Below are positions 1-8,792 of a stretch of DNA of 64,000 bases, piece after piece. Source of the DNA: Anaerolineae bacterium. Lineage in GTDB: Bacteria > Chloroflexota > Anaerolineae > Promineifilales > Promineifilaceae. The translations under genes and the position numbers were made by a program. The notes under the pieces were generated by a model. That model was not told the DNA's origin and searched no databases. It saw only the letters and a program-made list of their open reading frames with translations. Numbering within the stretch: position 1 is the first letter of the stretch; every line of letters begins with the position of its first letter. The stretch spans positions 1 through 64,000 of the forward strand of contig JAHDWJ010000016.1 of the NCBI GenBank assembly GCA_023384415.1, in the 5' to 3' direction.

Positions 1-530
1 TAGTTGATTGGCATCCACAGCTTTATGAAGACTGGCTGGCCTGGTATCGGCGCAACCTGGGAACAGGCGAAAGTTTTATCCGGCTGTATAATCTGAACAG
101 CAGTGAACAGATCACTATCCCCGTCACTGTCAACCAACATACCTGGGTCAGCCTGGATGATCAATATGTGATTTGGGATGATTGGCGCAATGGGAATAGT
201 GATATTTATGGGTATGACTTGATCAACCGGCAAGAGGTGGCTTTCATTACTGGCCCTACTAACCAAGGAAATGGGGTTATTCACGAAGGGCTGCTGTTGT
301 ATATTGATAGCGAACCCCCCCGCACTCTTCGCATGTATCACCTGGATTCCCAGCAAACTTATGTATTGTTTCAACAACCCCCGCAACATGATCTTAGACG
401 GCAAATTGGGTTATATCAAGGGACTGCTGTTTGGATAGATGGAGGGTATATTGCTACTGGACAGACCATTATTTATGGGGCGCGGCAGCTGCCGAAGCGG
501 TTTTATTTGCCCATTGTGGGTCGCCCTTAA
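1..530 (+). CDS. C-terminal part of a secreted beta-propeller-like protein (5' end outside window)
   Basis: The open frame runs from base 3 to the stop at 528-530 without a convincing start, so the gene begins before the window. The visible ~175 residues repeat a motif of the type 'W-D-D/x-R-N-G-N-S-D-I-Y-x-Y-D-L', in which a blade describes how values are shown. This is typical of TolB/WD40-like propellers of extracellular proteins. The last residues contain RFYLPIV, a short hydrophobic tail often seen on secreted Chloroflexota proteins (family knowledge, from memory). A hairpin terminator follows at 560-593. The specific function is unknown. An in-frame ATG at 168 is internal to the propeller and is not a credible start. 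Confidence 0.6.
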   Translation, partial: VDWHPQLYEDWLAWYRRNLGTGESFIRLYNLNSSEQITIPVTVNQHTWVSLDDQYVIWDDWRNGNSDIYGYDLINRQEVAFITGPTNQGNGVIHEGLLLYIDSEPPRTLRMYHLDSQQTYVLFQQPPQHDLRRQIGLYQGTAVWIDGGYIATGQTIIYGARQLPKRFYLPIVGRP

Positions 531-559
531 AGGCTATGTAAATGCTTACTGCCTTTAGA

Positions 560-593
560 GAAGGCGGGCTTTTCGCAAAAGCCCACCTTCTTT
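560..593 (+). terminator. Rho-independent terminator
   Basis: Arms GAAGGCGGGCTTTT and AAAAGCCCACCTTC pair with one mismatch around a CGC loop and are followed by TTT. The hairpin lies 30 bases after the stop of the propeller gene. Confidence 0.65.
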
Positions 594-1657
594 GCCAAAC
601 CCTAAACTACATCCACTATTGCCTCAACCCCAATACCATGTCTGATGCTCTTGAATATACCGTCTATACTTTTGAGACCCGCACTTATGTTGATCGGTAT
701 GCTTATTGGGTAGATTGGCGTCCGACACCTATACCTACCCCATTGACCTCTACTCCTGGGGCAAACGACAGCGATGAAGCTATACCAGAGGGGCCGCTGG
801 CTTATTGTGCCCGTCCCGCAGAAAACACCGGGTCTTTGAGATTTTGCGGGGTAAGGCTAAAGGTAGGGGGATACCCTTGTGGTTGCCCTCGGCTGGTCAG
901 GCACAAGACCGGCCCCTACATCTGGTGCCAACCCCCTGAATCCCTTAAAAGCTAAAGTAACTGTTCAGGTTCTCTGGATATGGAACCGCTAAGACGCTAA
1001 GAACGCCAAGCAATTACTCAAGTTCTTTGTGTTCTTTGCGTCTTGGCGATGAATAGTTATAAGCTAAATGTATTATGCAGTTCTGTAAAGCTGTGCCAGG
1101 AAAGATAAATCAGGTCAGAAAAATTACCCTCATTCACGCTTTCCCCTGAAACTTCTCCCTATACATCCAATCTGCTGCCCGGTACGTCAATACAGTTAAG
1201 ATAATAAGGTATCTTCTCAAGAAGAAGAGTCGGGAGCGCGATGTAGCACAACTTTCTTACTTGTGCGGCAAGAAACAATCTTGCCCTACAATCCCAAAAT
1301 ATTGAGAAGCTACATAATAAATATCACCTTGCGGCATAGTTCATTTTCTCGGCAAACGGTGCTTTACACTTTTTAACCGCTGACGGCCAACCGCCCATCA
1401 CTGGAAAATTTGCCGTCGGCGGTTAGCGGTCAAATTGTAAAGTTCAGTTGAACCATGCTCTTTTGATTAAGTTGAATAGTATGAGCATAAAGGAAGCTCC
1501 AGACTGGTGTGTGAACCATACTAACCAATTGTGTTACAATTCCCCTCGATAACCCAGGGTACACCTGAGTGATATAACACAGTGGTGGGCTGATGGGGTG
1601 ATAGGGTGAAAACCAGGCCCTTTATCGGTATAACACCAGGATTTATGGAGTCCGTGT
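594..1657. other. Spacer without a convincing gene; several foldback repeats
   Basis: I see no gene with coding character here. The stretch holds an AAGACGC-type hairpin (984-1052, listed separately). A second foldback is bounded by CTTCTCAA at 1213-1220 and TTGAGAAG at 1302-1309. A third, at about 1363-1442, has arms ACCGCTGACGGC and a GCGGTTAGCGGT-like counterpart, flanked by TTTACA and TGTAAA. The last ~100 bases presumably carry the promoter of the sigma-factor gene, but no clear -35/-10 pair stands out. Confidence 0.5.
984..1052. repeat. AAGACGC-family hairpin repeat
   Basis: The left arm starts ACCGCTAAGACGCTAAGAAC. The right arm, read on the other strand, starts CGCCAAGACGCAAAGAAC. 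Each arm is itself a short direct repeat of an (A/C)GC-AAGA unit. A second copy sits at 30888-30953 and a half copy at 51836-51854, so this is a dispersed spacer family. Confidence 0.6.
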
Positions 1658-2242
1658 ATGGATTACACGCAACTTTCTGATGATGAACTGTTGCAATTGA
1701 TTACCAGGCAGGATGCGGAAGCGTTGGCCCATTTTCATGATCGGTTTGCTCAAACAACGTTTAACCTGATTATGCACATTGTGCGAGAACGGTCTTTGGC
1801 CGAGGATTTGTTGCAGGAGACGTTTTTGCAGGTATGGCATAAGGCGCAAGATTTTAAGGGGGATGGGGTGGTGGCGGCGTGGCTGTATCGCATTGCCCGG
1901 AATAAATGTCTGGATGCGTTGAGGCGGGAGAAGGCGCGGCCGCAAACTGAGGAGCTATCTTCCCTAACCGTAGAGACAGGGCCCAGCCCCGCCGCCTTTC
2001 CGGTGGAGCAGAATGTCAACCGCCGCCTGGATCAACAAAAAGTCCGGGGGGCACTGCTTCACCTTCCTGAAGAGCAGCGCCAATGCCTGGAGCTGGCCTT
2101 TTTTGGCGGCTTGAGCCAACGAGAGATTGCCGCCCACACCAACACTCCCTTGGGCACGGTTAAAACCCGCTTGAGCCTGGGGTTAGCTAAGTTAGAACAT
2201 TCCTTACGCACGGTTGGATACCGGGAGGAAGATGTACGATGA
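1658..2242 (+). CDS. ECF-type RNA polymerase sigma factor
   Basis: The 194-residue protein has sigma-70 region 2 near residues 20-90, with a helix around 'AEDLLQETFLQVWHKA' and 'WLYRIARNKCLDALRR'. A region 4 helix-turn-helix lies near residues 135-180 ('LSQREIAAHTNTPLGTVKTRL'). Length and architecture fit extracytoplasmic-function sigma factors. The gene overlaps the next one by four bases (ATGA), and that gene encodes a membrane anti-sigma factor. The pair is therefore almost certainly a signal-responsive regulatory unit, probably of the SigK/RskA kind. The ATG at 1658 follows 'ttatggagtccgtgt' with a GGAG ribosome site. Confidence 0.9.
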   Translation: MDYTQLSDDELLQLITRQDAEALAHFHDRFAQTTFNLIMHIVRERSLAEDLLQETFLQVWHKAQDFKGDGVVAAWLYRIARNKCLDALRREKARPQTEELSSLTVETGPSPAAFPVEQNVNRRLDQQKVRGALLHLPEEQRQCLELAFFGGLSQREIAAHTNTPLGTVKTRLSLGLAKLEHSLRTVGYREEDVR

Positions 2243-3213
2243 ATGACCATTTGCCCTTAACCGAGGCTCAATTAGAAGAACTGCTGCCCCTCTACCGGTT
2301 AGGTGCTTTAGAGCCTGATGAGGTGGTTATGGTTGAAGCACATCTGGCGGCCAATCCCCACTGGCAGCCGAAGCTGGCCGAGAGTGATCTGGCTCTGGTG
2401 GCCCTGGCTGAGTCGGCGCCCCATGCGGCTCTGCCGGTGAATGCCAGGGAGCGGCTGCTGGCGGCAGTCCGACCAGAAGGAGGGGTCGCGGCCGCATCGT
2501 CCGCCCCTCGCCCCGTTGTCATTGCCTCAGATCACACCCCCAGCCGGGTACGGGTCTGGTGGCAGCAGGTATGGCAGGGACGTGGGTTGTGGCCGGCTGC
2601 GGCCGCTCTCACTTTTGCTGCTCTCCTGTTCCTCATCTTCTACACCATAGACCTCAACCGGGAACTGGTCACCGCCAACCAGCGGCTCACCACCCTGGCG
2701 CAGGACAACCAAACCCTGACTGAGGCCAATGATGTTTTGCGCCAGGAGAATGACCAGGCTGCGGCCGCGAACCAGCTTCTCAGCCAACAAATCCGGCAGC
2801 TGCAAACCGATTTCCAGACCAACCGGGAACTGTTAGCCTCAGCCCAAACCGACCCGGACCTGCTCCAGGCAGTCCTGCGAGCCAGCAATACCATTGTCTT
2901 GCATAACCACGTCGAAGGGGATTTGCCGCGAGGGGTGTTCTACCAGGATGGGCACAGCGGGCAGCTTGTTGTGCATGGGCTGGACCCCCTACCCCAGGGA
3001 CAAACCTACCAATTCTGGGCTGTCACCCGGGATGGGGTCCAGATACCAGCCGGTTTCGTCACCGTGCTAAACCGTGATGGAGCCACCTGGACGACTATTA
3101 CCATCCCGGCCACCATCGCCGTCACCGACCTGGCGGCTATCGGCATTAGCATCGAACCGGACGGCGGCAGCCCATCCCCCACTTCGCCCATGCTGTTGGA
3201 TGGTGAACTGTAA
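2239..3213 (+). CDS. RskA-like transmembrane anti-sigma factor
   Basis: The 324-residue protein partners the sigma factor it overlaps. The N-terminal ~70 residues (LLPLYRLGALEPDEVVMVEAHL) form an anti-sigma-like helical domain without zinc ligands. A transmembrane helix lies near residues 115-135. A coiled coil follows at about 140-205, rich in Asn, Gln, Leu and Glu. The outer domain carries 'YQFWAVTRDGVQIPAGFV', the signature of the RskA C-terminal domain. Known RskA proteins hold their sigma factor at the membrane until the anchor is proteolysed; that role here is inferred. The gene holds three GCGGCCGC octamers. The stop codon sits at the edge of a long hairpin shared with the convergent gene. 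Confidence 0.85.
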   Translation: MNDHLPLTEAQLEELLPLYRLGALEPDEVVMVEAHLAANPHWQPKLAESDLALVALAESAPHAALPVNARERLLAAVRPEGGVAAASSAPRPVVIASDHTPSRVRVWWQQVWQGRGLWPAAAALTFAALLFLIFYTIDLNRELVTANQRLTTLAQDNQTLTEANDVLRQENDQAAAANQLLSQQIRQLQTDFQTNRELLASAQTDPDLLQAVLRASNTIVLHNHVEGDLPRGVFYQDGHSGQLVVHGLDPLPQGQTYQFWAVTRDGVQIPAGFVTVLNRDGATWTTITIPATIAVTDLAAIGISIEPDGGSPSPTSPMLLDGEL

Positions 3214-3274
3214 CAGCGAATTTGAAGAAGGAGCGAATTTACCTTTCATTCGTTCTTCCCTCAAATTTGCTGTT
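3212..3274. terminator. Bidirectional hairpin between convergent genes
   Basis: Two 27-base arms, AACAGCGAATTTGA... and ...TCAAATTTGCTGTT, pair at about 22 of 27 positions around the loop ACCTTTC. The hairpin starts inside the stop codon of the anti-sigma gene and ends ten bases before the stop of the aminotransferase, so it can end transcripts from both sides. Confidence 0.6.
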
Positions 3275-3283
3275 GCAGAAAAC

Positions 3284-4435
3284 TCAACTACCCAACAAAA
3301 TACGTTTTAGCCCATCCAATAAGCGGTAGACATTTTCGGGGCGGCTGTTGTACCCCATGAGGCCAATGCGCCAGACTTTCCCGGCCAATTCACCTAACCC
3401 GCCGGCGATTTCAATATTAAACTCGTTGAGCAGCCGTCCGACGACCGCTTTGCCATCTACTCCATCAGGAATGCGAACGGTGGTAAGGCTGGGCAGGCGG
3501 TATTCCGGCTCAACATGACAGTGTAACCCCAGTTCCGCCAGACCTTGCCAGAGTAGTTCTACGATTGCCTGATGCCGTGCCCACCGTTCGGCCATCCCTT
3601 CTTCGGCCACCAGGCGCAGGGCTTCCCGTAGGCCGTAATTCATGTTGATAGGGGCGGTATGGTGATAAGTACGGCTGTCTCCCCAATAGTTGCTGATCAG
3701 GCTCATATCCAGATACCAGTTGGCTACTTTGTGGCGGCGATTTTTTAATTTTTGCACCGCCCGCTCGCCCAGGGTGAGGGGGGCTAAACCAGGGGGGCAG
3801 CTCAAACATTTTTGGGTGCCGCTGTAGGCCACATCTACCTGCCATTCATCCAGAAAGAGAGGGACACCCCCCAGGCTGGTAACGGTATCAATCAGGAAAA
3901 GGCAATGGTTGGCCCGGCATAACTCCCCCACCCCTTCTAAAGGCTGCCGTGCCCCGGTGGATGTTTCGGCGTGTACCAGGGCTAGCACGGCGGGTTTATG
4001 CTCGGCAACGGCTGCTTCCAGTTCGGCCAGGCTGAATATTTGCCCCCACGGTTTTTGGATAATACGCACATCGGCCCCGTAGCGGCCGGCCATGTCAGCC
4101 AGGCGCAGGCCAAAGTAGCCGTTTATGCCGATAAGAACGACATCCCCTGGCTCAATAACATTGGCCAGGGCCGCTTCCATGCCCGCGCTGCCCGTGCCGC
4201 TAACCGGGATAGTGAGGGAGTTCTCCGTTTGCCAGGCATAACGCAGCAGCTCTTGAATTTCATTCATCAGGTGGATGAAGCGGGGATCCAGGTGGCCGAT
4301 GGGGGGCAGGCTCATCGCCTGTAAAACGCGGGGGTGGGCGTTAGAGGGGCCTGGGCCAAGCAGCAGCCGGTTAGGCACATCCAGTTGGGTGGTCATAAGC
4401 CGATGGGCTTCGTTGATGGTGTAGGTGTATGACAT
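3284..4435 (-). CDS. Class V aminotransferase (serine-pyruvate / alanine-glyoxylate type)
   Basis: The 383-residue, PLP-dependent protein matches the SPT/AGT family. It has N-terminal 'LLGPGPSNAHPRVLQAM', the 'SGTGSAGMEAAL' cofactor loop, and the Schiff-base lysine in 'GTQKCLSCPPGL'. Family members transfer an amino group between alanine or serine and glyoxylate or pyruvate. The exact substrate pair cannot be read from sequence. The start at 4435 gives a 14-residue leader before MTTQLDVPNR, so the second Met is also possible. It stands alone and converges on the anti-sigma gene. Confidence 0.85.
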   Translation of the reverse strand: MSYTYTINEAHRLMTTQLDVPNRLLLGPGPSNAHPRVLQAMSLPPIGHLDPRFIHLMNEIQELLRYAWQTENSLTIPVSGTGSAGMEAALANVIEPGDVVLIGINGYFGLRLADMAGRYGADVRIIQKPWGQIFSLAELEAAVAEHKPAVLALVHAETSTGARQPLEGVGELCRANHCLFLIDTVTSLGGVPLFLDEWQVDVAYSGTQKCLSCPPGLAPLTLGERAVQKLKNRRHKVANWYLDMSLISNYWGDSRTYHHTAPINMNYGLREALRLVAEEGMAERWARHQAIVELLWQGLAELGLHCHVEPEYRLPSLTTVRIPDGVDGKAVVGRLLNEFNIEIAGGLGELAGKVWRIGLMGYNSRPENVYRLLDGLKRILLGS

Positions 4436-4554
4436 GGTGTAGTTCCTTCGAGAATAGGACTGAGTGTTACGTATTGAGGAGTGAGTGAATGGTCACAAAC
4501 TACCCTGGATCATACTCTTCTACCTCTGATTGACAATACCAAATGGTCATGGTC

Positions 4555-4587
4555 AGAATTGACAAATCTTCAAGATTGGTCAATTCT
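4555..4587. promoter_or_regulatory. 33-bp palindrome upstream of herA-like gene
   Basis: Arms AGAATTGACAAATCTT and AAGATTGGTCAATTCT are inverted with one mismatch and a single central base. A TTGACA lies inside the left arm and another just upstream at 4530-4535. The position between two divergent genes suggests a dimeric-repressor operator, but no regulator is identified. Confidence 0.5.
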
Positions 4588-4594
4588 ATTTCTC

Positions 4595-4622
4595 TTGACG
4601 GGATGGGCGGGTCTGGTAACAT
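4595..4622 (+). promoter_or_regulatory. Candidate sigma-70 promoter of the HerA-like gene
   Basis: TTGACG at 4595-4600 and TAACAT at 4617-4622 are separated by 16 bases, about 50 bases before the ATG at 4671. The sites were read by eye. Confidence 0.4.
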
Positions 4623-4670
4623 TCGCCAGGAACATAAAACATCTGTGCCAAAGTTGAAAGGGCAAAGGGT

Positions 4671-6371
4671 ATGAACGAAGCAATTGGCTATATTGTCGGG
4701 GGTGGGTTGAAGGAAGGGTTTCGTGCCCGGTTGACGGTGCCGGCCGAAGTGGTGCAGGAAGGGAGTTTTGTAGTGTGTGACAGCGGCCGCAACCGTTATT
4801 ACGGTCTGGTCACTGATTTACAACTAGGGGCCACTGACCCCCGCTTCGCCGATGAGCAGCCCACCCGGTTACAGCCCGCCATCAGCCACGCCCTCCTGGG
4901 TAAAACCCTTTACACCACCCTCAACCTTTACCCAACCCTTATGATGGACAGCGGCCCCCCTTTGGGCACCCTGGAACGGCAGGAGTGGGAGCAGAAGATA
5001 GACCAGGGCGTTGAAAACCCCGGCCCCAAACCGGTGAAAACCGTCCCGGCCCACCATACCCCTGTCCGCCTAGCGGATGAGGGAGACGTGGCCGAGATTT
5101 TTGGCCAAGAAGGCAAAGGGATGTTTGTGGTGGGGCATACCATTGAGCAGGGGTACCCCATCCGCTTGGATTTGCAGAAATTTGTGAAACGGTCCAGCGG
5201 TATTTTTGGGGCGACGGGCACAGGCAAGAGCTTCTTGACCCGGATGGTGCTGGCCGGGTTGATGCAGGAAGATGTCGCGGCCGCGCTCGTCTTTGATATG
5301 CACAATGAGTACGGCCTGGACGACCTGGACGCAGACAAGGGGCAATCGGTGCGGGGGTTGAGTTCCCTATTCCCGCGCAAGGTGCAGATTGCCGCCCTGG
5401 GCAAAGGGGCGATGGTGCGAGGCAAATCCCCTGATTTCACCCTGGAACTGGCCCTGAGTGATTTCACCACCAATGATATTAACCTGCTGAGTGAGTCACT
5501 CAACCTGACCGATACGGCCACTGTCACCCTGAACGCCCTGGAACGGGCTTTTGGGACCCATTGGTTTGGCGAATTTATGAAATTAGAGCCAGGAGCGATG
5601 GAATTTGATCCGGAAACGGGCAAGGGGCGGCCGGCCTCCAACTCGGTCGCTTTTTGGGCGCGGGAGAACAATGTCCATGACAAAGCGGCCGAGGCGTTAC
5701 ACCGCAAATTAAAGCTGATTTACGACCGCCCCTATGTGGTGGAAAAACCAGCCATTGATGCGGTGACAGATATTGTAGATAAGCTGGAGAATGGGCGGCA
5801 TGTGATTCTTAGCTTTGGCGAATATGAAAGTGACCTGGATTATCTGCTGGTCAGCAATATTTTGACCCGGCGCATCCGCCAGCATTGGGTCCACAAGACG
5901 GAGCGGCATAAAACCCACGGTGCGGCCGCGCCCCGCCCTCTGGTCATCGCCATCGAAGAAGCCCACAAACTGCTCAACCCCCAAATTGCCAGCCAGACCG
6001 CCTTTGGCATCATCGCCCGCGAATTACGCAAATATTTTGTCACCTTGCTGGTGGTAGACCAGCGGCCCTCAGGTATTGACGATGAAATTATGTCTCAGAT
6101 AGGCACCCGGATCACCGGCTGGCTGGGGGATGAGGATGATATCCGGGCGGTGCTTACGGGGCTGGCCGGCCGCGACCAACTACGCGGGATGTTGGCCCGG
6201 CTGCAAGAGAAGGAAGAGGTGTTATTACTGGGCTGGGGGGTCAAAATGCCCATCCCCATCCGCTCCCGCCGTTATGACGACAAGTTTTATGCCGAGATCA
6301 ACCCGCGACGCAGCGGCCGCGGTCTCAGCGACCTCAGCAACGACGAGCTTATCAACGATATATTTGGTTAG
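4671..6371 (+). CDS. herA: HerA-family ATPase/helicase
   Basis: The 566-residue protein begins with a HAS-barrel-like domain. It then has Walker A GATGTGKS near residue 180 and Walker B 'LVIAIEEAHK' near residue 424, followed by an Arg-rich C-terminal part. This is the layout of HerA/DUF87 hexameric translocases. HerA often works with the NurA nuclease in DNA end processing, and related proteins power several anti-phage systems. No NurA is visible here. The neighbours are a nucleotidyltransferase pair, a DNA adenine methylase and decayed mobile DNA. It contains four GCGGCCGC octamers, so it looks long resident. Confidence 0.85.
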   Translation: MNEAIGYIVGGGLKEGFRARLTVPAEVVQEGSFVVCDSGRNRYYGLVTDLQLGATDPRFADEQPTRLQPAISHALLGKTLYTTLNLYPTLMMDSGPPLGTLERQEWEQKIDQGVENPGPKPVKTVPAHHTPVRLADEGDVAEIFGQEGKGMFVVGHTIEQGYPIRLDLQKFVKRSSGIFGATGTGKSFLTRMVLAGLMQEDVAAALVFDMHNEYGLDDLDADKGQSVRGLSSLFPRKVQIAALGKGAMVRGKSPDFTLELALSDFTTNDINLLSESLNLTDTATVTLNALERAFGTHWFGEFMKLEPGAMEFDPETGKGRPASNSVAFWARENNVHDKAAEALHRKLKLIYDRPYVVEKPAIDAVTDIVDKLENGRHVILSFGEYESDLDYLLVSNILTRRIRQHWVHKTERHKTHGAAAPRPLVIAIEEAHKLLNPQIASQTAFGIIARELRKYFVTLLVVDQRPSGIDDEIMSQIGTRITGWLGDEDDIRAVLTGLAGRDQLRGMLARLQEKEEVLLLGWGVKMPIPIRSRRYDDKFYAEINPRRSGRGLSDLSNDELINDIFG

Positions 6372-6391
6372 CTCACCACACCACCAAAACC

Positions 6392-6580
6392 ATGATGAAC
6401 AAATCAATCATCAAGAAGTATAAAATTGAAGAAGCTCCTACCGATTTTGTTTACTGGCAATCTCGTCCTTATACAGAACGGATGGCAGCCCTAGAAACCA
6501 TTCGAGAGGAATATATCCGGTGGCGCTATGATCCTCAACCAAGATTTCAGAGAGTTTATCGAATCGTTAAACACGAATGA
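6392..6580 (+). CDS. Small protein paired with nucleotidyltransferase (putative antitoxin)
   Basis: The 62-residue protein contains 'FVYWQSRPYTERMAALETIREEY' and ends 'RFQRVYRIVK'. Small proteins of this kind commonly precede DUF6036/AbiEii-like nucleotidyltransferase genes (family knowledge from memory). Its 3' end overlaps the next gene by 53 bases in another frame, which points to translational coupling. The start may be either of the two tandem ATGs. The antitoxin role is inferred from context only. Confidence 0.6.
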   Translation: MMNKSIIKKYKIEEAPTDFVYWQSRPYTERMAALETIREEYIRWRYDPQPRFQRVYRIVKHE

Positions 6581-6968
6581 AGTGCAATATCTGGTGGTGG
6601 GGGGGTATGCGGTTGCGTTTCATGGACATCCCCGTTACACCAAAGATATTGACATCTGGCTAAAAGTTGAACCAGAAAACGCGAAAAAAGTCATTCAGGC
6701 TTTAGCAGATTTTGGCTTTGCGTCTCTTGAGCTTACCTCTGATGATTTCTTGACGCCGGGTTATGTGATCCAACTTGGTAATCCCCCCTACCGTATTGAT
6801 TTGCTGACAGAATTACAGGGAGTTGATTTTGACGCATGTTATTCCCACCGGGCGTTGGCAAATTTTGAGGGGCTGTTGGTCAATTTCATTGATTTAGAAA
6901 ATCTAAAACTTAACAAAAAAGCCGTTGCCAGGGATCAGGATTTGGCGGATCTCAAAGCGCTACAATAA
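6528..6968 (+). CDS. Nucleotidyltransferase-fold protein (DUF6036/AbiEii-like)
   Basis: The 146-residue protein has the minimal nucleotidyltransferase signature: Gly25-Gly26 in 'LVVGGYAVAFHGHPR' and the metal-binding Asp40-x-Asp42 in 'TKDIDIW'. Proteins of this size with a small upstream partner are usually toxin-like or tRNA-modifying transferases. The activity is inferred from the fold. The start at 6528 lies within the preceding gene. The gene ends five bases before the methylase gene. Confidence 0.75.
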   Translation: MILNQDFREFIESLNTNEVQYLVVGGYAVAFHGHPRYTKDIDIWLKVEPENAKKVIQALADFGFASLELTSDDFLTPGYVIQLGNPPYRIDLLTELQGVDFDACYSHRALANFEGLLVNFIDLENLKLNKKAVARDQDLADLKALQ

Positions 6969-6973
6969 TAATA

Positions 6974-7774
6974 ATGCGACCATTTCTTAAGTGGGCAGGG
7001 GGTAAATACCGGCTGCTAGAGCGGATTAAGGCAGCTTTACCACCGGGCCAACGGTTGGTTGAACCGTTTGCTGGGTCTGGGGCACTGTTTCTGAATAGTG
7101 ATTATCCAGCCTATCTTCTAGCCGATACCAATGGGGATTTGATCAATTTGTATCAACATCTTCAGAGAGACGGAGAAAGGTTTATCACGGAATGCCGCTC
7201 TTTTTTCCGCCCGGAAATGAATGAAAGAGCGGCTTATTATGCCCAGCGGGAGCAATTTAACCAGACCCGTGATCGCCGTCAGAAGGCAGCCCTTTTTTTA
7301 TATCTCAACAAACATGGGTATAACGGCTTGTGCCGCTACAACAGCCGGGGGCAGTTTAATGTCCCTTTTGGCCGGTATAAGCAGGCGTATTTTCCAGAGA
7401 TGGAGATGCGATTTTTTGTTGACCGCTGCGGCCGCGCTACCTTTAACCAGGCTGGGTATGTAGAGACGATGGCGGCCGCGCTTCCCGGTGATGTTGTCTA
7501 CTGCGATCCCCCTTACCAGGCCCTCTCCAAAACCGCCAACTTCACCAGCTACAGCCGCACCCCATTCGGCTGGGGCGAGCAGGAGCATCTGGCTGCTCTG
7601 GCCCGACAGTTGGCTGCCAGAGGGATCCCTGTCCTCATCTCCAACCACGATACCCCAGAGATACGGGAGCTGTACGCCGGGGCCGAAATCAGTCAGTTCA
7701 CCGTCCAACGCTCCATCAGTTGTGATGGTTCCAACCGGAACCGTGTTGGGGAGCTATTGGCCTTGTTTCAATGA
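6974..7774 (+). CDS. dam: DNA adenine methyltransferase, D12 class (Dam-like)
   Basis: The 266-residue protein opens with 'MRPFLKWAGGKYRLL', carries the AdoMet motif 'VEPFAGSGALF' (PFAGSG at residues 31-36) and the catalytic DPPY at 178-181. These are hallmarks of Dam/DpnM-type N6-adenine methylases, which usually modify GATC. No cognate endonuclease is next to it, so it is an orphan in this window. The start is five bases after the nucleotidyltransferase stop, suggesting co-transcription. The reading frame holds two GCGGCCGC octamers; that octamer has no adenine and so cannot be its target. Confidence 0.9.
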   Translation: MRPFLKWAGGKYRLLERIKAALPPGQRLVEPFAGSGALFLNSDYPAYLLADTNGDLINLYQHLQRDGERFITECRSFFRPEMNERAAYYAQREQFNQTRDRRQKAALFLYLNKHGYNGLCRYNSRGQFNVPFGRYKQAYFPEMEMRFFVDRCGRATFNQAGYVETMAAALPGDVVYCDPPYQALSKTANFTSYSRTPFGWGEQEHLAALARQLAARGIPVLISNHDTPEIRELYAGAEISQFTVQRSISCDGSNRNRVGELLALFQ

Positions 7775-8389
7775 AACTTTTTGGGTAGGTAATGTTATCC
7801 CACGCTTACCCGGTTATGGTGCGGCCGCCATTACCGAATTTTTTCTGCTGCTTCAACTTCTCTAAATAGGCCTCAATTTCTTCCGGTTGGTATTGAGCCA
7901 AAACTTCTTCTGGCCGCAGTCCGCTTAACCGCTCTTCTGGCCGCAATCTACGCAGCAGTTCTTCTGGAGGGTAATGTTGCAGCACCGTTTCTGGGGCAAA
8001 GTGTCCAAGATGAGATTGATCCACTATTCTCCCAACTTCATCACTTTTTCCGGTGTCCATTCGTTGGTCATTGGCTCTTCTCCTTTGAACCATACCTGCT
8101 GTAACCCTAACAACAAATCAATGGCTTTCTGTTCTACCAACTGAAATCCGACTTCCACCAATGTTGCAAACGCCTGATTCCTGGCTTTTTTATGCCGGGC
8201 AAAACATTTGACAAAGGCGTTATGGGGCTTATTGTCCAATTCGCTCAAAATGAGCAAAGTCACCCCAGTCAGCATCGGGTTACTGCTTCGGTACACACCA
8301 ACTCATTGTGTGGGGGCAAAGCCAAATTTGGCTAAGGTAGCGGCTCGCGGCCGTACCCCGGCCAACAGCACCAATGCTACCTCATTCAA

Positions 8390-8450
8390 GCCTAACGTTC
8401 GCCATCAGGCGCGTGTGTCCTCGCACGTCGCCTGCATGGCATTGTTGGGC
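8390..8450 (-). other. attC recombination site (59-base-element type)
   Basis: The site is 61 bases long. Read on the minus strand it has R'' GCCCAAC (RYYYAAC), inner arm GCCATGCAGGCG, a variable hairpin with CGTG/CACG arms, inner arm CGCCTGATGGC, and R' GTTAGGC (GTTRRRY). The inner arms pair fully except for one extra base (a G on one side), the kind of extrahelical base that orients attC recombination. The site begins 12 bases after the cassette gene's stop, the canonical place. Confidence 0.8.
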
Positions 8451-8792
8451 ATTCCGCGTGTGTCATCGTGAGACCTGCCCTGGAAGAAGGTCAAACTTCG
8501 TCTGGCCGGAAATCGATTCGATGCCATAAGGTTGAGTTGTATCGACGTGCAGCAGGACACGGCCAGTCTCATCTTCCAACTCAGATTCAATCTGGCAACC
8601 GACGTGCCCAGAGACTGGGAAAGCCGAGTGTGCCGAAATCTCTTGAGCCGACACCACTGGGGCTTTCTCCACGAACGTGTGTTCCTGCCCATGAGCGTCA
8701 ATCAATCTGCATTCGACGAAACCTGGAAAGGCTTCGTCCGCGATTCGTACGATTGCCACTTCGATTTCAGGCATGTTTCTCTTTAAGCCCAA
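8396..8792 (-). mobile_element. Single integron-type gene cassette at a secondary site
   Basis: On the minus strand the cassette starts at TTGGGC (8792) after a target G. It carries one gene, ends in an attC-like site, and leaves GTTAGGC at the far junction. The cassette's own GTTGGGC (8793-8787) is an exact reverse complement of the attC outer arm GCCCAAC (8450-8444), as expected for a circularised cassette. The far-junction GTTAGGC has one mismatch and would come from the target. Excision gives AAAAGTTAGGCTTGAAT, which is in frame in the host gene. No integron integrase gene is in the window. Confidence 0.8.
8463..8774 (-). CDS. Cassette-borne hypothetical protein
   Basis: The 103-residue product is MPEIEVAIVRIADEAFPGFV... 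with 'CRLIDAHGQEHTFVEKAPVV' and 'VDTTQPYGIES'. I recall similar small beta-rich proteins of unknown function from environmental integron arrays, but assign no role. The ATG at 8774 is preferred over the upstream TTG at 8792 because it follows AAGAGA with usual spacing and because the TTG is the recombination core. The cassette has no visible promoter, so expression would depend on read-through of the interrupted gene. Confidence 0.75.
   Translation of the reverse strand: MPEIEVAIVRIADEAFPGFVECRLIDAHGQEHTFVEKAPVVSAQEISAHSAFPVSGHVGCQIESELEDETGRVLLHVDTTQPYGIESISGQTKFDLLPGQVSR

Noticed and set aside
542..955. A 137-codon open frame
   Set aside because: Its start overlaps a terminator hairpin, the amino-acid pattern is poor and the C-terminal half looks random. 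No ribosome site.
7428..7479. GCGGCCGC as a possible Dam-type target
   Set aside because: The octamer has no adenine, so the nearby N6-adenine methylase cannot modify it.
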